Of a stretch of DNA of 64,000 nt, positions 32,777-41,528 are shown in pieces (positions within the stretch are counted from its first letter, which is position 1; the number at the start of each line of letters is the position of its first letter). The notes under the pieces are model-generated. The model saw only the letters and a program-made list of their open reading frames with translations, searched no databases and had not been told where the DNA came from. Source of the DNA: Pseudomonas zanjanensis (lineage in GTDB: Bacteria; Pseudomonadota; Gammaproteobacteria; Pseudomonadales; Pseudomonadaceae). The DNA lies in the NCBI RefSeq assembly GCF_014268745.2, contig NZ_JABWRB020000001.1, forward strand, positions 186,001 to 250,000. The letters run 5' to 3'. A program made the translations under genes and the position numbers.

Positions 32777-33688
32777 TTGGATTATCCAAAAAGTATACCC
32801 AGTGCGGGTTTGTCGAATGGCAGGTTCGTGGATGAGGATCCGCAGGCGGGTACGCCGGGCTCCTTGATTCCCGCCAGTTGGGGCAATGGTGTGACGCAGG
32901 AGTTGCTGAGTGTCATTCAAGCTGCTGGGATAGCGCCGTCGGAAACCCTCTATAACCAATTGCTCACAGCCTTGCGCGGTAGCGGGCTGTTTCTTACCGC
33001 GCCGCTCTTCGATAACAGCAGGACTGTCGCAACGACTGAATATGTACTCCGCAGCGGGATGCAGTATGGCGGATTCGATGTTTACAACACCGGGGCGACA
33101 TTGGCCCTATCGAATGTTGGCGGAGTTGCCAGTTTCGCCAGTAATACACCCGTTACCGCCAGGCTGCCGGCGACAACCGAAATCATACAGGGCGCCACCG
33201 TAACGATTGTCAATGCGGGATCGGGCATCGTTACAGTTTCGACGGCATCCGCTGTTGATGTGCTATGTGCTTCGAATGGTGCGCAGGGAACAATCACTAT
33301 CGGTCTGGGTGAAACGGCGGAGTTCATTAAACTCAATAACCAATGGCGTCTTGTTGGCGGTACGGTGGCGTTGAAGTATTCGGCTATGTCCACTTCGTCA
33401 TTGCAACCCAATGGCTGGAAGCGGACACCCGATACAACGAGTCCGACGGGATATGTTATCGAGCAGTGGGGTGTTTCTTCCAGCGGAGCGGATGCCAACG
33501 GCGTCCTCGTAACGTTTCCTATGTCCTTCCCTAACGCCGTTAGAAACATAGTAGTGACCGATGGAGGTCCCACCTGCGCGTCGTTTGGTGTGTCCACAGG
33601 CTCGCTGAGCCAGTTCAGGCTTTATGGGCGGGACTACAATGGCGCCTATTCAAATTGGACGGGACTATGGCGAGCGATAGGTTATTGA
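32777..33688 (+). CDS. Tailocin 2 tail fibre 3 (gp53-like tip), TTG start
   Basis: 303 aa. Attachment domain as in fibres 1 and 2 (DYPKSIPSAGLSNGRF). The tip matches the gp53-like fibre C-terminal domain: 'NGWKRTPDTTSPTGYVIEQWG', 'FPMSFPNAVRNIVVTD', ending 'NWTGLWRAIGY'. The start codon is TTG where the other two copies have ATG, with GGAG seven bases away, so it may be translated less. Base composition is clearly more AT-rich than the baseplate genes. Confidence 0.85.
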   Translation: MDYPKSIPSAGLSNGRFVDEDPQAGTPGSLIPASWGNGVTQELLSVIQAAGIAPSETLYNQLLTALRGSGLFLTAPLFDNSRTVATTEYVLRSGMQYGGFDVYNTGATLALSNVGGVASFASNTPVTARLPATTEIIQGATVTIVNAGSGIVTVSTASAVDVLCASNGAQGTITIGLGETAEFIKLNNQWRLVGGTVALKYSAMSTSSLQPNGWKRTPDTTSPTGYVIEQWGVSSSGADANGVLVTFPMSFPNAVRNIVVTDGGPTCASFGVSTGSLSQFRLYGRDYNGAYSNWTGLWRAIGY

Positions 33689-33701
33689 AGGGGAGGTGAA
33701 T

Positions 33702-34133
33702 ATGTTGATTTTTTATGCTCAATCCACGGGCGGGTTCTACAACTCTATCGATCACGCTGACAGTCTTCCTGAAGACGCGATCAGGATCAGCGATGAAGAA
33801 TATCGGGCATTGTTTGCTGCACCCTTCCTGAACCAACGTATCGAGTCGGACGGCAAAGGTCGTCCGGTACTCTTGGAACTGTCCGTTAATGAGCTCTCGG
33901 TACGAATGGCCAGTGAAAAGAGTTGGCGTGATGCATCGCTCGCAGCAACCGACCGCCTGATCGCGAGGGATCGCGACGAAATGGATGACGGCGGCGGTAC
34001 GACGCTGGACCAGACGCAGTACACACAGCTCCAGGCTTACCGTCGGGCGCTGAGGGACTGGCCGCAGGATGAGCATTTTCCAGCCGCCGAGTATCGTCCG
34101 GTTGCGCCATCCTGGCTGGCCGGACATCTTTGA
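33702..34133 (+). CDS. Fibre 3 assembly chaperone
   Basis: 143 aa from ATG 33702 (GGGGAGG ahead). 'LIFYAQSTGGFYNSIDHADSLPEDAI' and a C-terminal 'QLQAYRRALRDWPQDEHFPAAEYRPVAPSWL' match the phage tail fibre assembly family. The C-terminal segment is similar to that of the tail 1 chaperone at 12300. Confidence 0.85.
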   Translation: MLIFYAQSTGGFYNSIDHADSLPEDAIRISDEEYRALFAAPFLNQRIESDGKGRPVLLELSVNELSVRMASEKSWRDASLAATDRLIARDRDEMDDGGGTTLDQTQYTQLQAYRRALRDWPQDEHFPAAEYRPVAPSWLAGHL

Positions 34134-34157
34134 TCATGCACTGGCGATGACCTGAAC

Positions 34158-34721
34158 ATGGACCTTACGCAACAGCAACTCATCAACATCATGCCCAACG
34201 CCCGCGCCCAAGCGGGCGTTTTCATTTCCGCGCTGAACACCGCCATGTCGCGCCATCGTATCGACACACCCAAACGAATGGCCGCGTTCCTGGCCCAGGT
34301 CGGTCATGAGTCGGGACAATTGCGTTATGTACGCGAGCTGGGCAGTGAGCAATACCTGAGCAAATACGATACCGGAACCCTGGCCGTTCGCCTGGGCAAC
34401 TCGCCCCAGGCTGACGGTGACGGTCAAAAATACCGTGGTCGAGGACTGATCCAGATTACCGGCCACGACAACTATCTGCGTTGCAGCCTCGGCCTGTTCG
34501 GCGACGAACGCCTGCTGGCCTTGCCTGAGCTTCTTGAACGGCCGCAATGGGCCGCCGAATCCGCCGCCTGGTTCTGGGAGCAGAACGGCTTGAACGAATT
34601 GGCCGACCGCGATCAGTTCAACACCATTACCCGCCGTATCAACGGCGGTTTGAACGGCCTGGAGGACCGCCTGCAATTGTGGGCGCGGGCGAAGGAGGTG
34701 TTGTGCCAACCTTCGACCTGA
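34158..34721 (+). CDS. GH19-type endolysin
   Basis: 187 aa. Chitinase class I-like lysozyme cleaving peptidoglycan glycans. Catalytic Glu in 'AQVGHESGQL' (~residue 52); 'KYRGRGLIQITGHDNY' (~residues 92-107) is the family substrate-binding segment. No signal peptide, so it needs the holin at 7627 for export. TGATG overlap with the spanin gene. Confidence 0.92.
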   Translation: MDLTQQQLINIMPNARAQAGVFISALNTAMSRHRIDTPKRMAAFLAQVGHESGQLRYVRELGSEQYLSKYDTGTLAVRLGNSPQADGDGQKYRGRGLIQITGHDNYLRCSLGLFGDERLLALPELLERPQWAAESAAWFWEQNGLNELADRDQFNTITRRINGGLNGLEDRLQLWARAKEVLCQPST

Positions 34722-35239
34722 TGCCCTTTTCATCCCGTGCCCTGGGCGTTGTCGTGTTGCTCGCGCTGCTGGCCGGCGGTTCGGCGCTGCTTGCGTGGCG
34801 GGTCCAGGATTGGCGTTACGGTCACCAGTTGGCCCGGCTCGCACAGGCCCAGGCCGAAACGCTGAATCAAATCACCCAGGCGGCTGCGATGCAGCAAAAG
34901 GCCGAGCAAGACAAACGCCTCACCCTGGAACAACAACTCGCTGCCAGCGAACAAACCCATTACCGAGCCTTGAGCGATGCCCAACGTGACCAGGATCGCC
35001 TGCGCGATCGCCTTGCTACTGCCGATGTCCGGCTGTCAGTCCTCCTCGACGCCGACGAGGTTGCCGCCGGTTGTGCAGTGCCTGCCGCCGCCCGCGCCAG
35101 CGGCGTGGATCATGGCGCCCCACGCGCCCGACTTGACCCGGCGCATGCTCAACGAATTATCGCCATCACCGACGCCGGTGATCGCGGATTGATCGCGTTG
35201 CAGGCTTGCCAGGCCTACATCAGGGCCCTGGGTCAGTAG
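34721..35239 (+). CDS. Rz-like i-spanin
   Basis: 172 aa from ATG 34721, coupled through TGATG to the endolysin; a GTG at 34703 (GGAGG four bases ahead) is an alternative that adds six residues. One N-terminal membrane anchor ('[20 protein letters not shown]') followed by a periplasmic coiled coil ('[21 protein letters not shown]'). Works with Rz1 to fuse inner and outer membranes at lysis. Confidence 0.88.
   Translation: MPFSSRALGVVVLLALLAGGSALLAWRVQDWRYGHQLARLAQAQAETLNQITQAAAMQQKAEQDKRLTLEQQLAASEQTHYRALSDAQRDQDRLRDRLATADVRLSVLLDADEVAAGCAVPAAARASGVDHGAPRARLDPAHAQRIIAITDAGDRGLIALQACQAYIRALGQ
34977..35192 (+). CDS. Rz1-like o-spanin lipoprotein, nested in Rz
   Basis: 71 aa in the +1 frame wholly inside the Rz gene, as in lambda. 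Lipoprotein signal with lipobox 'PMSGC' (Cys20) and a proline-rich mature part ('[17 protein letters not shown]'). Outer-membrane partner of Rz. The dual-frame layout and lipobox make it very likely real. Confidence 0.85.
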   Translation: MPNVTRIACAIALLLPMSGCQSSSTPTRLPPVVQCLPPPAPAAWIMAPHAPDLTRRMLNELSPSPTPVIAD

Positions 35240-35310
35240 TCTGGCGAGCCTTGCAAGCTTCGATCGCTCGTGTACGGTAGGCCCCAATTGCGTGGAATCA
35301 GGAGAGCACC

Positions 35311-35811
35311 ATGGACGACATTACCGAACTGGCCGCGGAACTGGGCAGGCGCCTGCAGCGGCTCAATGCCCATGTGACCACAGCCGAGTCCTGTACGGGC
35401 GGGGGGATTGCCGAGGCCATCACGCGGATCCCCGGGAGTTCGGCCTGGTTCGAGGCCGGTTATGTCACCTATTCCAATCGTCAGAAGAGCCAGCAGTTGG
35501 ATGTGCCCGCCGAGTTGTTCGAAAAGGTGGGGGCGGTCAGCCGCGAGGTGGTCGAGGCCATGGCGCTAGGTGCCCAGCGCAAAAGCCTGGCGCGGTTTGC
35601 CGTGGCGGTCAGCGGCGTGGCCGGGCCGGACGGGGGCTCGCCGAGCAAACCGGTGGGTACCGTGTGGATCGCCTGGAGGGTCGGCGAGGCGGTGTACAGC
35701 GAGCGGAAACTCTTCCCAGGCAACCGCGACGAGGTCCGCCGACAAACGGTGAAGGCCGCGCTAGACGGGCTGTTACAACATGCCGCCGTAGAAATCTCAA
35801 ATCAGGGGTAG
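35311..35811 (+). CDS. pncC: CinA C-terminal domain amidase (PncC type)
   Basis: 166 aa. Nicotinamide-nucleotide amidohydrolase domain without the N-terminal CinA part. Motifs: '[34 protein letters not shown]' and '[23 protein letters not shown]'. Role in NMN recycling to NaMN. It marks the right border of the tailocin insertion and lies upstream of recA. Confidence 0.9.
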   Translation: MDDITELAAELGRRLQRLNAHVTTAESCTGGGIAEAITRIPGSSAWFEAGYVTYSNRQKSQQLDVPAELFEKVGAVSREVVEAMALGAQRKSLARFAVAVSGVAGPDGGSPSKPVGTVWIAWRVGEAVYSERKLFPGNRDEVRRQTVKAALDGLLQHAAVEISNQG

Positions 35812-35838
35812 GCGATCCCGGATCGCTGTGGAATAATA

Positions 35839-35854
35839 CTGGCTACTTATACAG
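35839..35854 (+). promoter_or_regulatory. LexA (SOS) box of recA
   Basis: CTG-GCTACTTATA-CAG, a CTG-N10-CAG palindrome 41 bases before the recA start. Confidence 0.85.
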
Positions 35855-35894
35855 GTGTTGGCCGCCAGGCCTTATTGATTACGTGAGGACTTTA

Positions 35895-36947
35895 ATGGAC
35901 GACAACAAGAAGAAAGCCTTGGCTGCGGCCTTGGGTCAGATCGAACGTCAATTCGGCAAGGGTGCCGTAATGCGTATGGGCGATCAGGACCGTCAGGCTA
36001 TTCCTTCCATCTCCACCGGCTCCCTGGGCCTGGACATTGCGCTAGGCATTGGCGGTCTGCCAAAAGGCCGAATCGTTGAAATCTACGGTCCTGAATCGTC
36101 CGGTAAAACCACACTGACCTTGTCTGTGATCGCCCAGGCCCAAAAAGCCGGTGCGACCTGCGCCTTCGTCGATGCCGAACACGCCCTGGACCCGGAATAC
36201 GCCGGCAAACTGGGTGTCAACGTCGACGACCTGCTGGTTTCCCAGCCGGACACCGGCGAACAAGCCCTGGAAATCACCGACATGCTGGTGCGTTCCAATG
36301 CGGTTGACGTGATCATCGTCGACTCCGTGGCTGCACTGGTGCCAAAGGCTGAAATCGAAGGTGAAATGGGCGACATGCACGTGGGCCTCCAGGCTCGCCT
36401 GATGTCCCAGGCCCTGCGTAAAATCACCGGTAACATCAAGAATGCCAACTGCCTGGTGATCTTCATCAACCAGATCCGTATGAAGATCGGCGTGATGTTC
36501 GGCAGCCCGGAAACCACCACCGGTGGTAACGCACTGAAGTTCTACGCCTCGGTTCGCCTCGACATCCGCCGTACCGGCGCGGTGAAAGAAGGTGACGAAG
36601 TGGTCGGCAGCGAAACCCGCGTCAAGGTCGTGAAGAACAAGGTGGCTTCGCCGTTCCGTCAGGCCGAGTTCCAGATTCTTTACGGCAAGGGAATCTACCT
36701 CAATGGCGAGATGATCGACCTGGGTGTGTTGCACGGTTTCGTCGAGAAGTCGGGCGCCTGGTACGCCTACAACGGCACCAAGATCGGTCAGGGCAAGGCC
36801 AACTCGGCCAAGTTCCTGGCGGATAACCCGGAAGTTGCCGCGGCCCTCGAGAAGCAGCTGCGTGACAAGCTGTTGAGCCCGGTGGCAGACGTCAAGTCCG
36901 TGGCTAATCGCGAGCCCGTTGACGACCTGGCTGATGCCGACATCTGA
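35895..36947 (+). CDS. recA: Recombinase RecA
   Basis: 350 aa. Walker [10 protein letters not shown] (~residue 66), the ATPase Glu region, and L2 loop '[25 protein letters not shown]'. Homologous recombination and SOS co-protease, hence also the expected trigger of the S24 repressor at 5599. The start at 35895 ([23 protein letters not shown]) is universal; the frame upstream covers the SOS box. Followed by recX 8 bases later. Confidence 0.98.
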   Translation: MDDNKKKALAAALGQIERQFGKGAVMRMGDQDRQAIPSISTGSLGLDIALGIGGLPKGRIVEIYGPESSGKTTLTLSVIAQAQKAGATCAFVDAEHALDPEYAGKLGVNVDDLLVSQPDTGEQALEITDMLVRSNAVDVIIVDSVAALVPKAEIEGEMGDMHVGLQARLMSQALRKITGNIKNANCLVIFINQIRMKIGVMFGSPETTTGGNALKFYASVRLDIRRTGAVKEGDEVVGSETRVKVVKNKVASPFRQAEFQILYGKGIYLNGEMIDLGVLHGFVEKSGAWYAYNGTKIGQGKANSAKFLADNPEVAAALEKQLRDKLLSPVADVKSVANREPVDDLADADI

Positions 36948-36955
36948 TTGATCCG

Positions 36956-37423
36956 ATGACCGTCGTACTCGATACCCTCGTCGCGGTGCGGCGAACCGCG
37001 ATGGACCTGCTCGCCAGACGCGAGCACGGTCGGGTCGAGCTGACGCGTAAACTGCGTCAGCGCGGCGCAGCCGATGAGTTGATCGACACAGCCCTCGACC
37101 GCTTGACTGAAGAGGGCTTGCTGTCGGAGTCCCGTTACCTGGAAAGCTTCGTCGCTTATCGTGCTCGCTCCGGCTATGGTCCTTTACGCATTCGTGAGGA
37201 ACTGGGCCAACGCGGCTTGCAACGCCCGGACATCGAACTTGCCTTGCGCGAAAGCGGTATCGATTGGCAGGAGCAACTGACGGACACCTGGCGTCGCAAG
37301 TTCTCAGGGCATTTGCCCATCGATGCACGGGAGCGAGCCAAGCAGGGGCGTTTCCTGGCGTACCGAGGGTACTCCATGGAAATGATCAACCGCTTGTTCA
37401 GCGGTCGCGGTATGGATGATTAA
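36956..37423 (+). CDS. recX: RecA regulator RecX
   Basis: 155 aa, three-helix repeats. '[43 protein letters not shown]' is the RecX signature. Limits RecA filament growth; same operon as recA, 8-base gap. Confidence 0.95.
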   Translation: MTVVLDTLVAVRRTAMDLLARREHGRVELTRKLRQRGAADELIDTALDRLTEEGLLSESRYLESFVAYRARSGYGPLRIREELGQRGLQRPDIELALRESGIDWQEQLTDTWRRKFSGHLPIDARERAKQGRFLAYRGYSMEMINRLFSGRGMDD

Positions 37424-37425
37424 TA

Positions 37426-37462
37426 AAAACGGCCCGCTATTTCGATAGCGGGCCGTTTTTTT
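37426..37462. terminator. Bidirectional terminator between recX and the LOG-family gene
   Basis: 13-bp stem AACGGCCCGCTAT/ATAGCGGGCCGTT with loop TTCG, flanked by A and T runs; both genes converge on it. Confidence 0.92.
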
Positions 37463-37467
37463 ATAGC

Positions 37468-38586
37468 TCAGGTTACCTTGATCGGCTCCCATGTGAGGGG
37501 GTGGGTCTTCTGGGTGGGCTGGGCCCAGTTTTCCGGCAGGTTGATGTAATCCACCAGCTCCCTCAAGCGACCGTGGTTGCGAGCGTTGAAGGCGAACGTC
37601 AGCCGTGTCAGATGACTGAATCGGGCCTCGTCGTGCTCTTCACCGCTGTAGTCATGTTGATGAAAACAGTCGTTCAGGCACAGGTCGGCAAAATCCACCT
37701 GCATCTGCTGCACCGCCTGTTCGCTTAGCTTGTGATTCATGCGGATCACGAACTGGTGCTTGAGCCAGCGACTGGAATGGAAGTTGCGGTAGAACTGGTT
37801 GATCTCTTCCACGGCCTCCTCGGCGTTGTATACCAGGCGCATGAGCTTCATGTCTGTGGGCAGGATGTAGCGATTCTCCTCCAACTGCTCGCGGATAAAA
37901 TCCAGGGCGCCTTGCCAGAACTTGCCTCCGGGAACATCCAGCAGGACCACCGGTACCAATGGGCTTTTACCGGTCTGGATCAGCGTCAGGACTTCCAGCG
38001 CCTCATCAAGCGTGCCGAAACCGCCGGGACAGAGCACCAGTGCGTCGGCCTCCTTGACGAAAAACAGTTTGCGGGTAAAGAAGAAGTGGAATGGCAACAG
38101 ATTCGACGTGCCTTCAACGGTCGGGTTTGCGTGCTGTTCGAAAGGCAGGGTGATATTGAATCCCAGGCTATGGTCACGCCCTGCGCCTTCATGGGCCGCA
38201 GCCATGATGCCACCGCCGGCACCGGTGATGACCATCATGTCCGAGCGGGCCAGCGCAGCGCCCAACTCTCGGGCCAGGCCGTACAGAGGATGTTCGATGG
38301 GCGTTCGGGCCGAGCCGAAGACTGTAACCTTGCGCCGGCCCTTGAATTGTTCGAGCGTACGGAAGGCCTGTTCCAATTCCCTTAGGGCTTGAAGCGTAAT
38401 CTTGGCATTCCAGCGGTTGTGATCCTCCTCGGCCATGCGCAGCACAGTCAGGATCATGTCGCGGTAAATGGGGAGGTTGGGGCTGTCGGGGGATACCAGG
38501 TTGAGTTGTTCTTCGACCTTGCGGGTGAGGTCGTGGCCGTGATTCTCAAAATGACGATTGAGCAGGTCATTCGGTTTATAAGGCAT
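37468..38586 (-). CDS. LOG-family (TIGR00730-like) Rossmann-fold protein
   Basis: 372 aa, longer than the ~190-aa cytokinin nucleosidases of the same fold. Motif 'CPGGFGTLDE' (~residue 192) is the LOG catalytic signature; 'VFGSAR' and 'ITGAGGGIMAAAHEGAG' form the nucleotide site. Often misnamed lysine decarboxylase. Likely a nucleotide 5'-monophosphate N-glycosidase, but the substrate is not known. Same neighbour of recA/recX as in P. aeruginosa. Confidence 0.85.
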   Translation of the reverse strand: MPYKPNDLLNRHFENHGHDLTRKVEEQLNLVSPDSPNLPIYRDMILTVLRMAEEDHNRWNAKITLQALRELEQAFRTLEQFKGRRKVTVFGSARTPIEHPLYGLARELGAALARSDMMVITGAGGGIMAAAHEGAGRDHSLGFNITLPFEQHANPTVEGTSNLLPFHFFFTRKLFFVKEADALVLCPGGFGTLDEALEVLTLIQTGKSPLVPVVLLDVPGGKFWQGALDFIREQLEENRYILPTDMKLMRLVYNAEEAVEEINQFYRNFHSSRWLKHQFVIRMNHKLSEQAVQQMQVDFADLCLNDCFHQHDYSGEEHDEARFSHLTRLTFAFNARNHGRLRELVDYINLPENWAQPTQKTHPLTWEPIKVT

Positions 38587-39039
38587 TCAGCTTCTCCTTC
38601 TTAACAGGACCCCGGCCCGAACGAGAGATTCGTTCGGGCCACGACACTCCGTGTGTCGTTGTCAGCCCAGGCATCGGCTGGCGGCTGACCTGGCTTGACG
38701 CGGTCTGAGGCAGGGCGACCAAGCCATCCAACGGGTTCTGTTTTTCCCTTTGATAAAAACAAGCACGCCAAAGTGTTGGCCGGACAGGCTCTTTCTGCCC
38801 GGTGCAACTGCTAAGAATACTTTTGAATCTAGCCGATCTTTGCTGTCCTGATCATGGCGCTCAAAAGTGACCGTTGGCAACCGCTGGATAAGCGCACGGA
38901 AATATCGCGCCGCTCGTCAGATTGCCGGCCGACTGCGTGTCGCTCTGATTTACTGATAACAAGCGTGCCTACGTAATTGACGCCCAGGGCTGGGTGCCAC
39001 GTGATGGATTGAAGCGGATCGGGCAGGGAGGCGGGAGAG
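38587..39039. other. Gene-free stretch with a strong hairpin
   Basis: An 11-bp perfect inverted repeat GGCCCGAACGA/TCGTTCGGGCC at about 38613-38640 lies just upstream of the LOG-family gene, without a T tail. A smaller hairpin CGACAC/GTGTCG follows at 38642-38660. No coding frame is convincing in the rest. Confidence 0.5.
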
Positions 39040-39234
39040 ATGGCCAGGGTGACTCTGGAACTCGACAGGCAGTTGTACTTGATGCTGTTGGAATCGGCAC
39101 AGGCCAATCGGGTGAGTCTTGAGGAAGAATGCTGTCGCCGGCTGGGCGGGCGAGCATGGCGCTCGCGCTATCTGCAGGCGCTGGTGGCGGAACTGCGCGC
39201 CGACGATGAGCAGCGGCGCGCAAGCTCGGGTTGA
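39040..39234 (+). CDS. Small basic/acidic protein, possible ribbon-helix-helix type
   Basis: 64 aa. 'ARVTLELDRQLYLMLLESAQANRVSLEEECCRRL' reads like an Arc/MetJ-type strand plus two helices ('L...l...a..n..s...e...'), suggesting a DNA-binding dimer. GGGAGG-like ribosome site ahead. Convergent with the next gene, whose stop abuts its own. Role unknown. Confidence 0.6.
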   Translation: MARVTLELDRQLYLMLLESAQANRVSLEEECCRRLGGRAWRSRYLQALVAELRADDEQRRASSG

Positions 39235-39657
39235 TTACTTCTTCGTCTTGGCGGGTTTCGGGCAATCCGATTCCTGGAAGCGTTCGGTCGCGACCGGACG
39301 GTTGGTCTTAACCTCGGTAAATTCATAGCGCATCGTCGCGCCCTTGGCCATCAACTTGCGAAAGCCCGGATTGGTGCACACCGTGGAACCCAGTTGGAAA
39401 TACACGGCCTTGGGGTCTGCGCGCATTTTCTGGGCATGGCTGCTTTGCACGCTGAGGTGGTTGATCAGCTCGGTGCCTTCGACGGTATAACCTTGGTCGA
39501 GAATGTCTTCGTTGATCGCCCGTGGCGTGCCGACGCTACTTTCCTTGGCAACGTTCTGCAGCATCTTGTTCAGTTCGAGTTCTTTCAGCGACGCGGCCTG
39601 AGCGCTGATGGACGTCGCCAGCAAAACGGCAACGGTAGGGACGATAAGGCGCAGCAT
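39235..39657 (-). CDS. PA3611-family secreted protein
   Basis: 140 aa with a Sec signal peptide (MLRLIVPTVAVLLATSISAQA). Two cysteines in the mature part probably form a disulphide ('STVCTNPGF', 'QESDCPKP'). The family is known from P. aeruginosa PA3611, a quorum-sensing-regulated periplasmic virulence factor in this same neighbourhood. The start at 39657 was chosen for the signal peptide and the GGAGAG ribosome site. Confidence 0.75.
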   Translation of the reverse strand: MLRLIVPTVAVLLATSISAQAASLKELELNKMLQNVAKESSVGTPRAINEDILDQGYTVEGTELINHLSVQSSHAQKMRADPKAVYFQLGSTVCTNPGFRKLMAKGATMRYEFTEVKTNRPVATERFQESDCPKPAKTKK

Positions 39658-39841
39658 GAAACTCTCCTGGTTCAGTGACTGGTGGTTCGACCGATCACAT
39701 GACTGTGCGTTCAGTGGCCGGGGATTATAGGGGAGCCCGTGTGGACGGTACAGGTTCGTGCGCTCTGGTAGAATGCCGGCCTTTATTGCCCTGCCGAGTG
39801 TTGTTCGTGTCGAGTTCTCCTGTCCGTCGGCGTTGCCCACG

Positions 39842-40588
39842 ATGAATCACGCCCCTAACGCCGTAGCCCGCCTGCGCGACCAGCGCATCGATGAAGGCAT
39901 CAAGCCGATTCAGGCCCGGGGCTGGCGCGCGCCCCGTTGCAGCGCCTGCCGTGTGATCGAGAGCCATTGCCTGTGCGCCTGGCGTCCGAGTGTCGAGACC
40001 CGTTCCGGGGTTTGTTTGATCATGACCAACAAGGAAGTGTTCAAGCCAAGCAATACCGGTTGGCTGATAGCCGATGTGGTGCGGGACAACCATGCGTTCA
40101 TCTGGTCGCGCACCGAGGTCGATGAGCAATTGTTGGCGTTGCTGAACGATCCGCAGTGGCAACCTTACCTGGTGTTCCCCGGCGAATATGTCGAGCCATC
40201 GCGAGTCACCCATACGGTGGAACTCGATCACGCCAAGCGTCCGTTGTTCATTCTGCTGGACGCGACTTGGACGGAGGCGCGGAAGATTTTCCGTAAAAGC
40301 CCGTATTTCGACCGGCTGCCGATCCTGAGCCTGCTCCCCGACAGACTGTCGCGCTACCGCTTGCGCCGTTCGACCCGCAGCGAGCACTTGTGCACCGCTG
40401 AGGTGGCGGCGTTGTGCCTGGAGTTGGCGGGGGACAGCGACGCCGCGTCGGCCCTGGATGCCTATTTCGATGTGTTCAGCCAGCATTACCTGGGCGCCAA
40501 GGGCCAGCGGGAGGTGAACCTGTCGACCCCGGCCCATGCCGAGTTGCAACCCTTCATCCGTACGCCGCAGGCAGTATTGGCCCAATAG
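39842..40588 (+). CDS. tapT: tRNA-uridine aminocarboxypropyltransferase TapT
   Basis: 248 aa. DTW-domain enzyme that forms acp3U at tRNA position 47 from SAM. Zinc-binding cysteines 'CSACRVIESHCLC' (~residues 37-49), 'KPSNTGWLIADV', and the DTW-type motif 'LLDATWTEARKIFRKSPYF' match E. coli TapT/YfiP closely from memory. Start MNHAPN at 39842; the longer frame covers the upstream region. Confidence 0.88.
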   Translation: MNHAPNAVARLRDQRIDEGIKPIQARGWRAPRCSACRVIESHCLCAWRPSVETRSGVCLIMTNKEVFKPSNTGWLIADVVRDNHAFIWSRTEVDEQLLALLNDPQWQPYLVFPGEYVEPSRVTHTVELDHAKRPLFILLDATWTEARKIFRKSPYFDRLPILSLLPDRLSRYRLRRSTRSEHLCTAEVAALCLELAGDSDAASALDAYFDVFSQHYLGAKGQREVNLSTPAHAELQPFIRTPQAVLAQ

Positions 40589-40802
40589 TGGCCCATACTG
40601 GACAAAGGGGCGGCCGTGCTGCTTGACCACCCTGGCTTCGCTGGGCATGCTTGGCGCCGACCAGGGCGCCGCCCACTGTTTGAAACGCTATGTTTGGCGT
40701 TGAACGTGCCCCTGTGGATGCCGTCGCCGGGCGGTGTCTCGAGTTGTCTTGGCGAGGCGCGAATGCATCGGGCCTGCCATTAAAAACAGGATCATTTGAA
40801 AA

Positions 40803-41456
40803 ATGGCCACATACGAAATCCTGATTGCCGATGACCACCCGCTTTTTCGCAGCGCGTTGCATCAGGCAGTGACCCTGGGCCTTGGCCCGGCTGTCCGGTT
40901 GACGGAGGTGGCCAGCATCGCGGAACTGGAGGCCCGGCTGACGGACAAGGCCGACTGGGACCTGGTGCTGCTGGACCTGAACATGCCCGGTGCCTATGGT
41001 TTTTCAGGGCTGGTGCTGTTGCGCGGCCAATATCCGCAGATCCCCGTGGTCATGGTCTCGGCCCAGGAAGAAGCCTCGGTGATGGTCAAGGCCCGGGAGT
41101 TCGGCGCCAGTGGCTTCATACCCAAGTCCAGTTCCCTTGAAATGATTCAAAAGGCCGTGAAGGCGGTCCTGGACGGCGACGTCTGCTGGCCTCCCCAGGC
41201 GTTCGAAGCGGTGAGTGTGTCCGAAGAAGCCAAGGCCGCCAGCGCGGGCCTGGCCAGCCTTACACCGCAGCAGTTCCGGGTGTTGACCATGGTCTGCGAA
41301 GGCTTGCTGAACAAGCAGATTGCCTATGAACTGAACGTGTCGGAGGCCACCATCAAGGCCCACGTCACGGCGATCTTCCGTAAACTGAACGTACGCACCC
41401 GGACCCAGGCGGCGCTGTTGCTGCAACAACTTGAGTCAATTTCGCCGCAGGCTTGA
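40803..41456 (+). CDS. erdR: LuxR-type response regulator ErdR
   Basis: 217 aa. N-terminal receiver with 'IADDHP' and phospho-acceptor Asp in 'LLDLNMPG' (~residue 58); C-terminal LuxR HTH ('LTPQQFRVLTMVCEGLLNKQIAYELNVSEATIKAHVTAI'). The order before dgkA matches PA3604 (ErdR), which controls ethanol/acetate metabolism genes. No kinase gene nearby. Nothing is seen in 40589-40802. Confidence 0.8.
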   Translation: MATYEILIADDHPLFRSALHQAVTLGLGPAVRLTEVASIAELEARLTDKADWDLVLLDLNMPGAYGFSGLVLLRGQYPQIPVVMVSAQEEASVMVKAREFGASGFIPKSSSLEMIQKAVKAVLDGDVCWPPQAFEAVSVSEEAKAASAGLASLTPQQFRVLTMVCEGLLNKQIAYELNVSEATIKAHVTAIFRKLNVRTRTQAALLLQQLESISPQA

Positions 41457-41528
41457 TGCGCTGCTTCACGCTTTTTTGACCGGGTTTGAATTAGTTTCTC
41501 CACTCCTTTTCGATCAGTTGCCCACTCT

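Larger units (their letters stand above)
19362..34133 (+). other. Tailocin 2 structural module, Mu/SfV type, with three fibre cassettes
   Basis: Order gp37-DUF2635-sheath-tube-chaperone-tape measure-N-P-V-GP46-J-YmfQ-fibres matches Mu/SfV-like contractile tails. Complete and uninterrupted, without head or DNA genes. Three fibre/chaperone pairs follow in series. Confidence 0.9.

Noticed and set aside
34547..34720. Longer N-terminus for the Rz gene, starting inside the endolysin
   Set aside because: The extension has no ribosome site and no fit to spanins; TGATG coupling at 34721 (or GTG 34703) explains the start.
5599..35239. Intact temperate prophage
   Set aside because: No integrase, att repeats, replication, terminase, portal or capsid gene could be found; only tail, regulation and lysis genes are present, so tailocin is the better reading.
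35292..35894. RecA with a 201-residue N-terminal extension
   Set aside because: The frame is open by chance across the amidase gene and the SOS box; the universal RecA start is at 35895.
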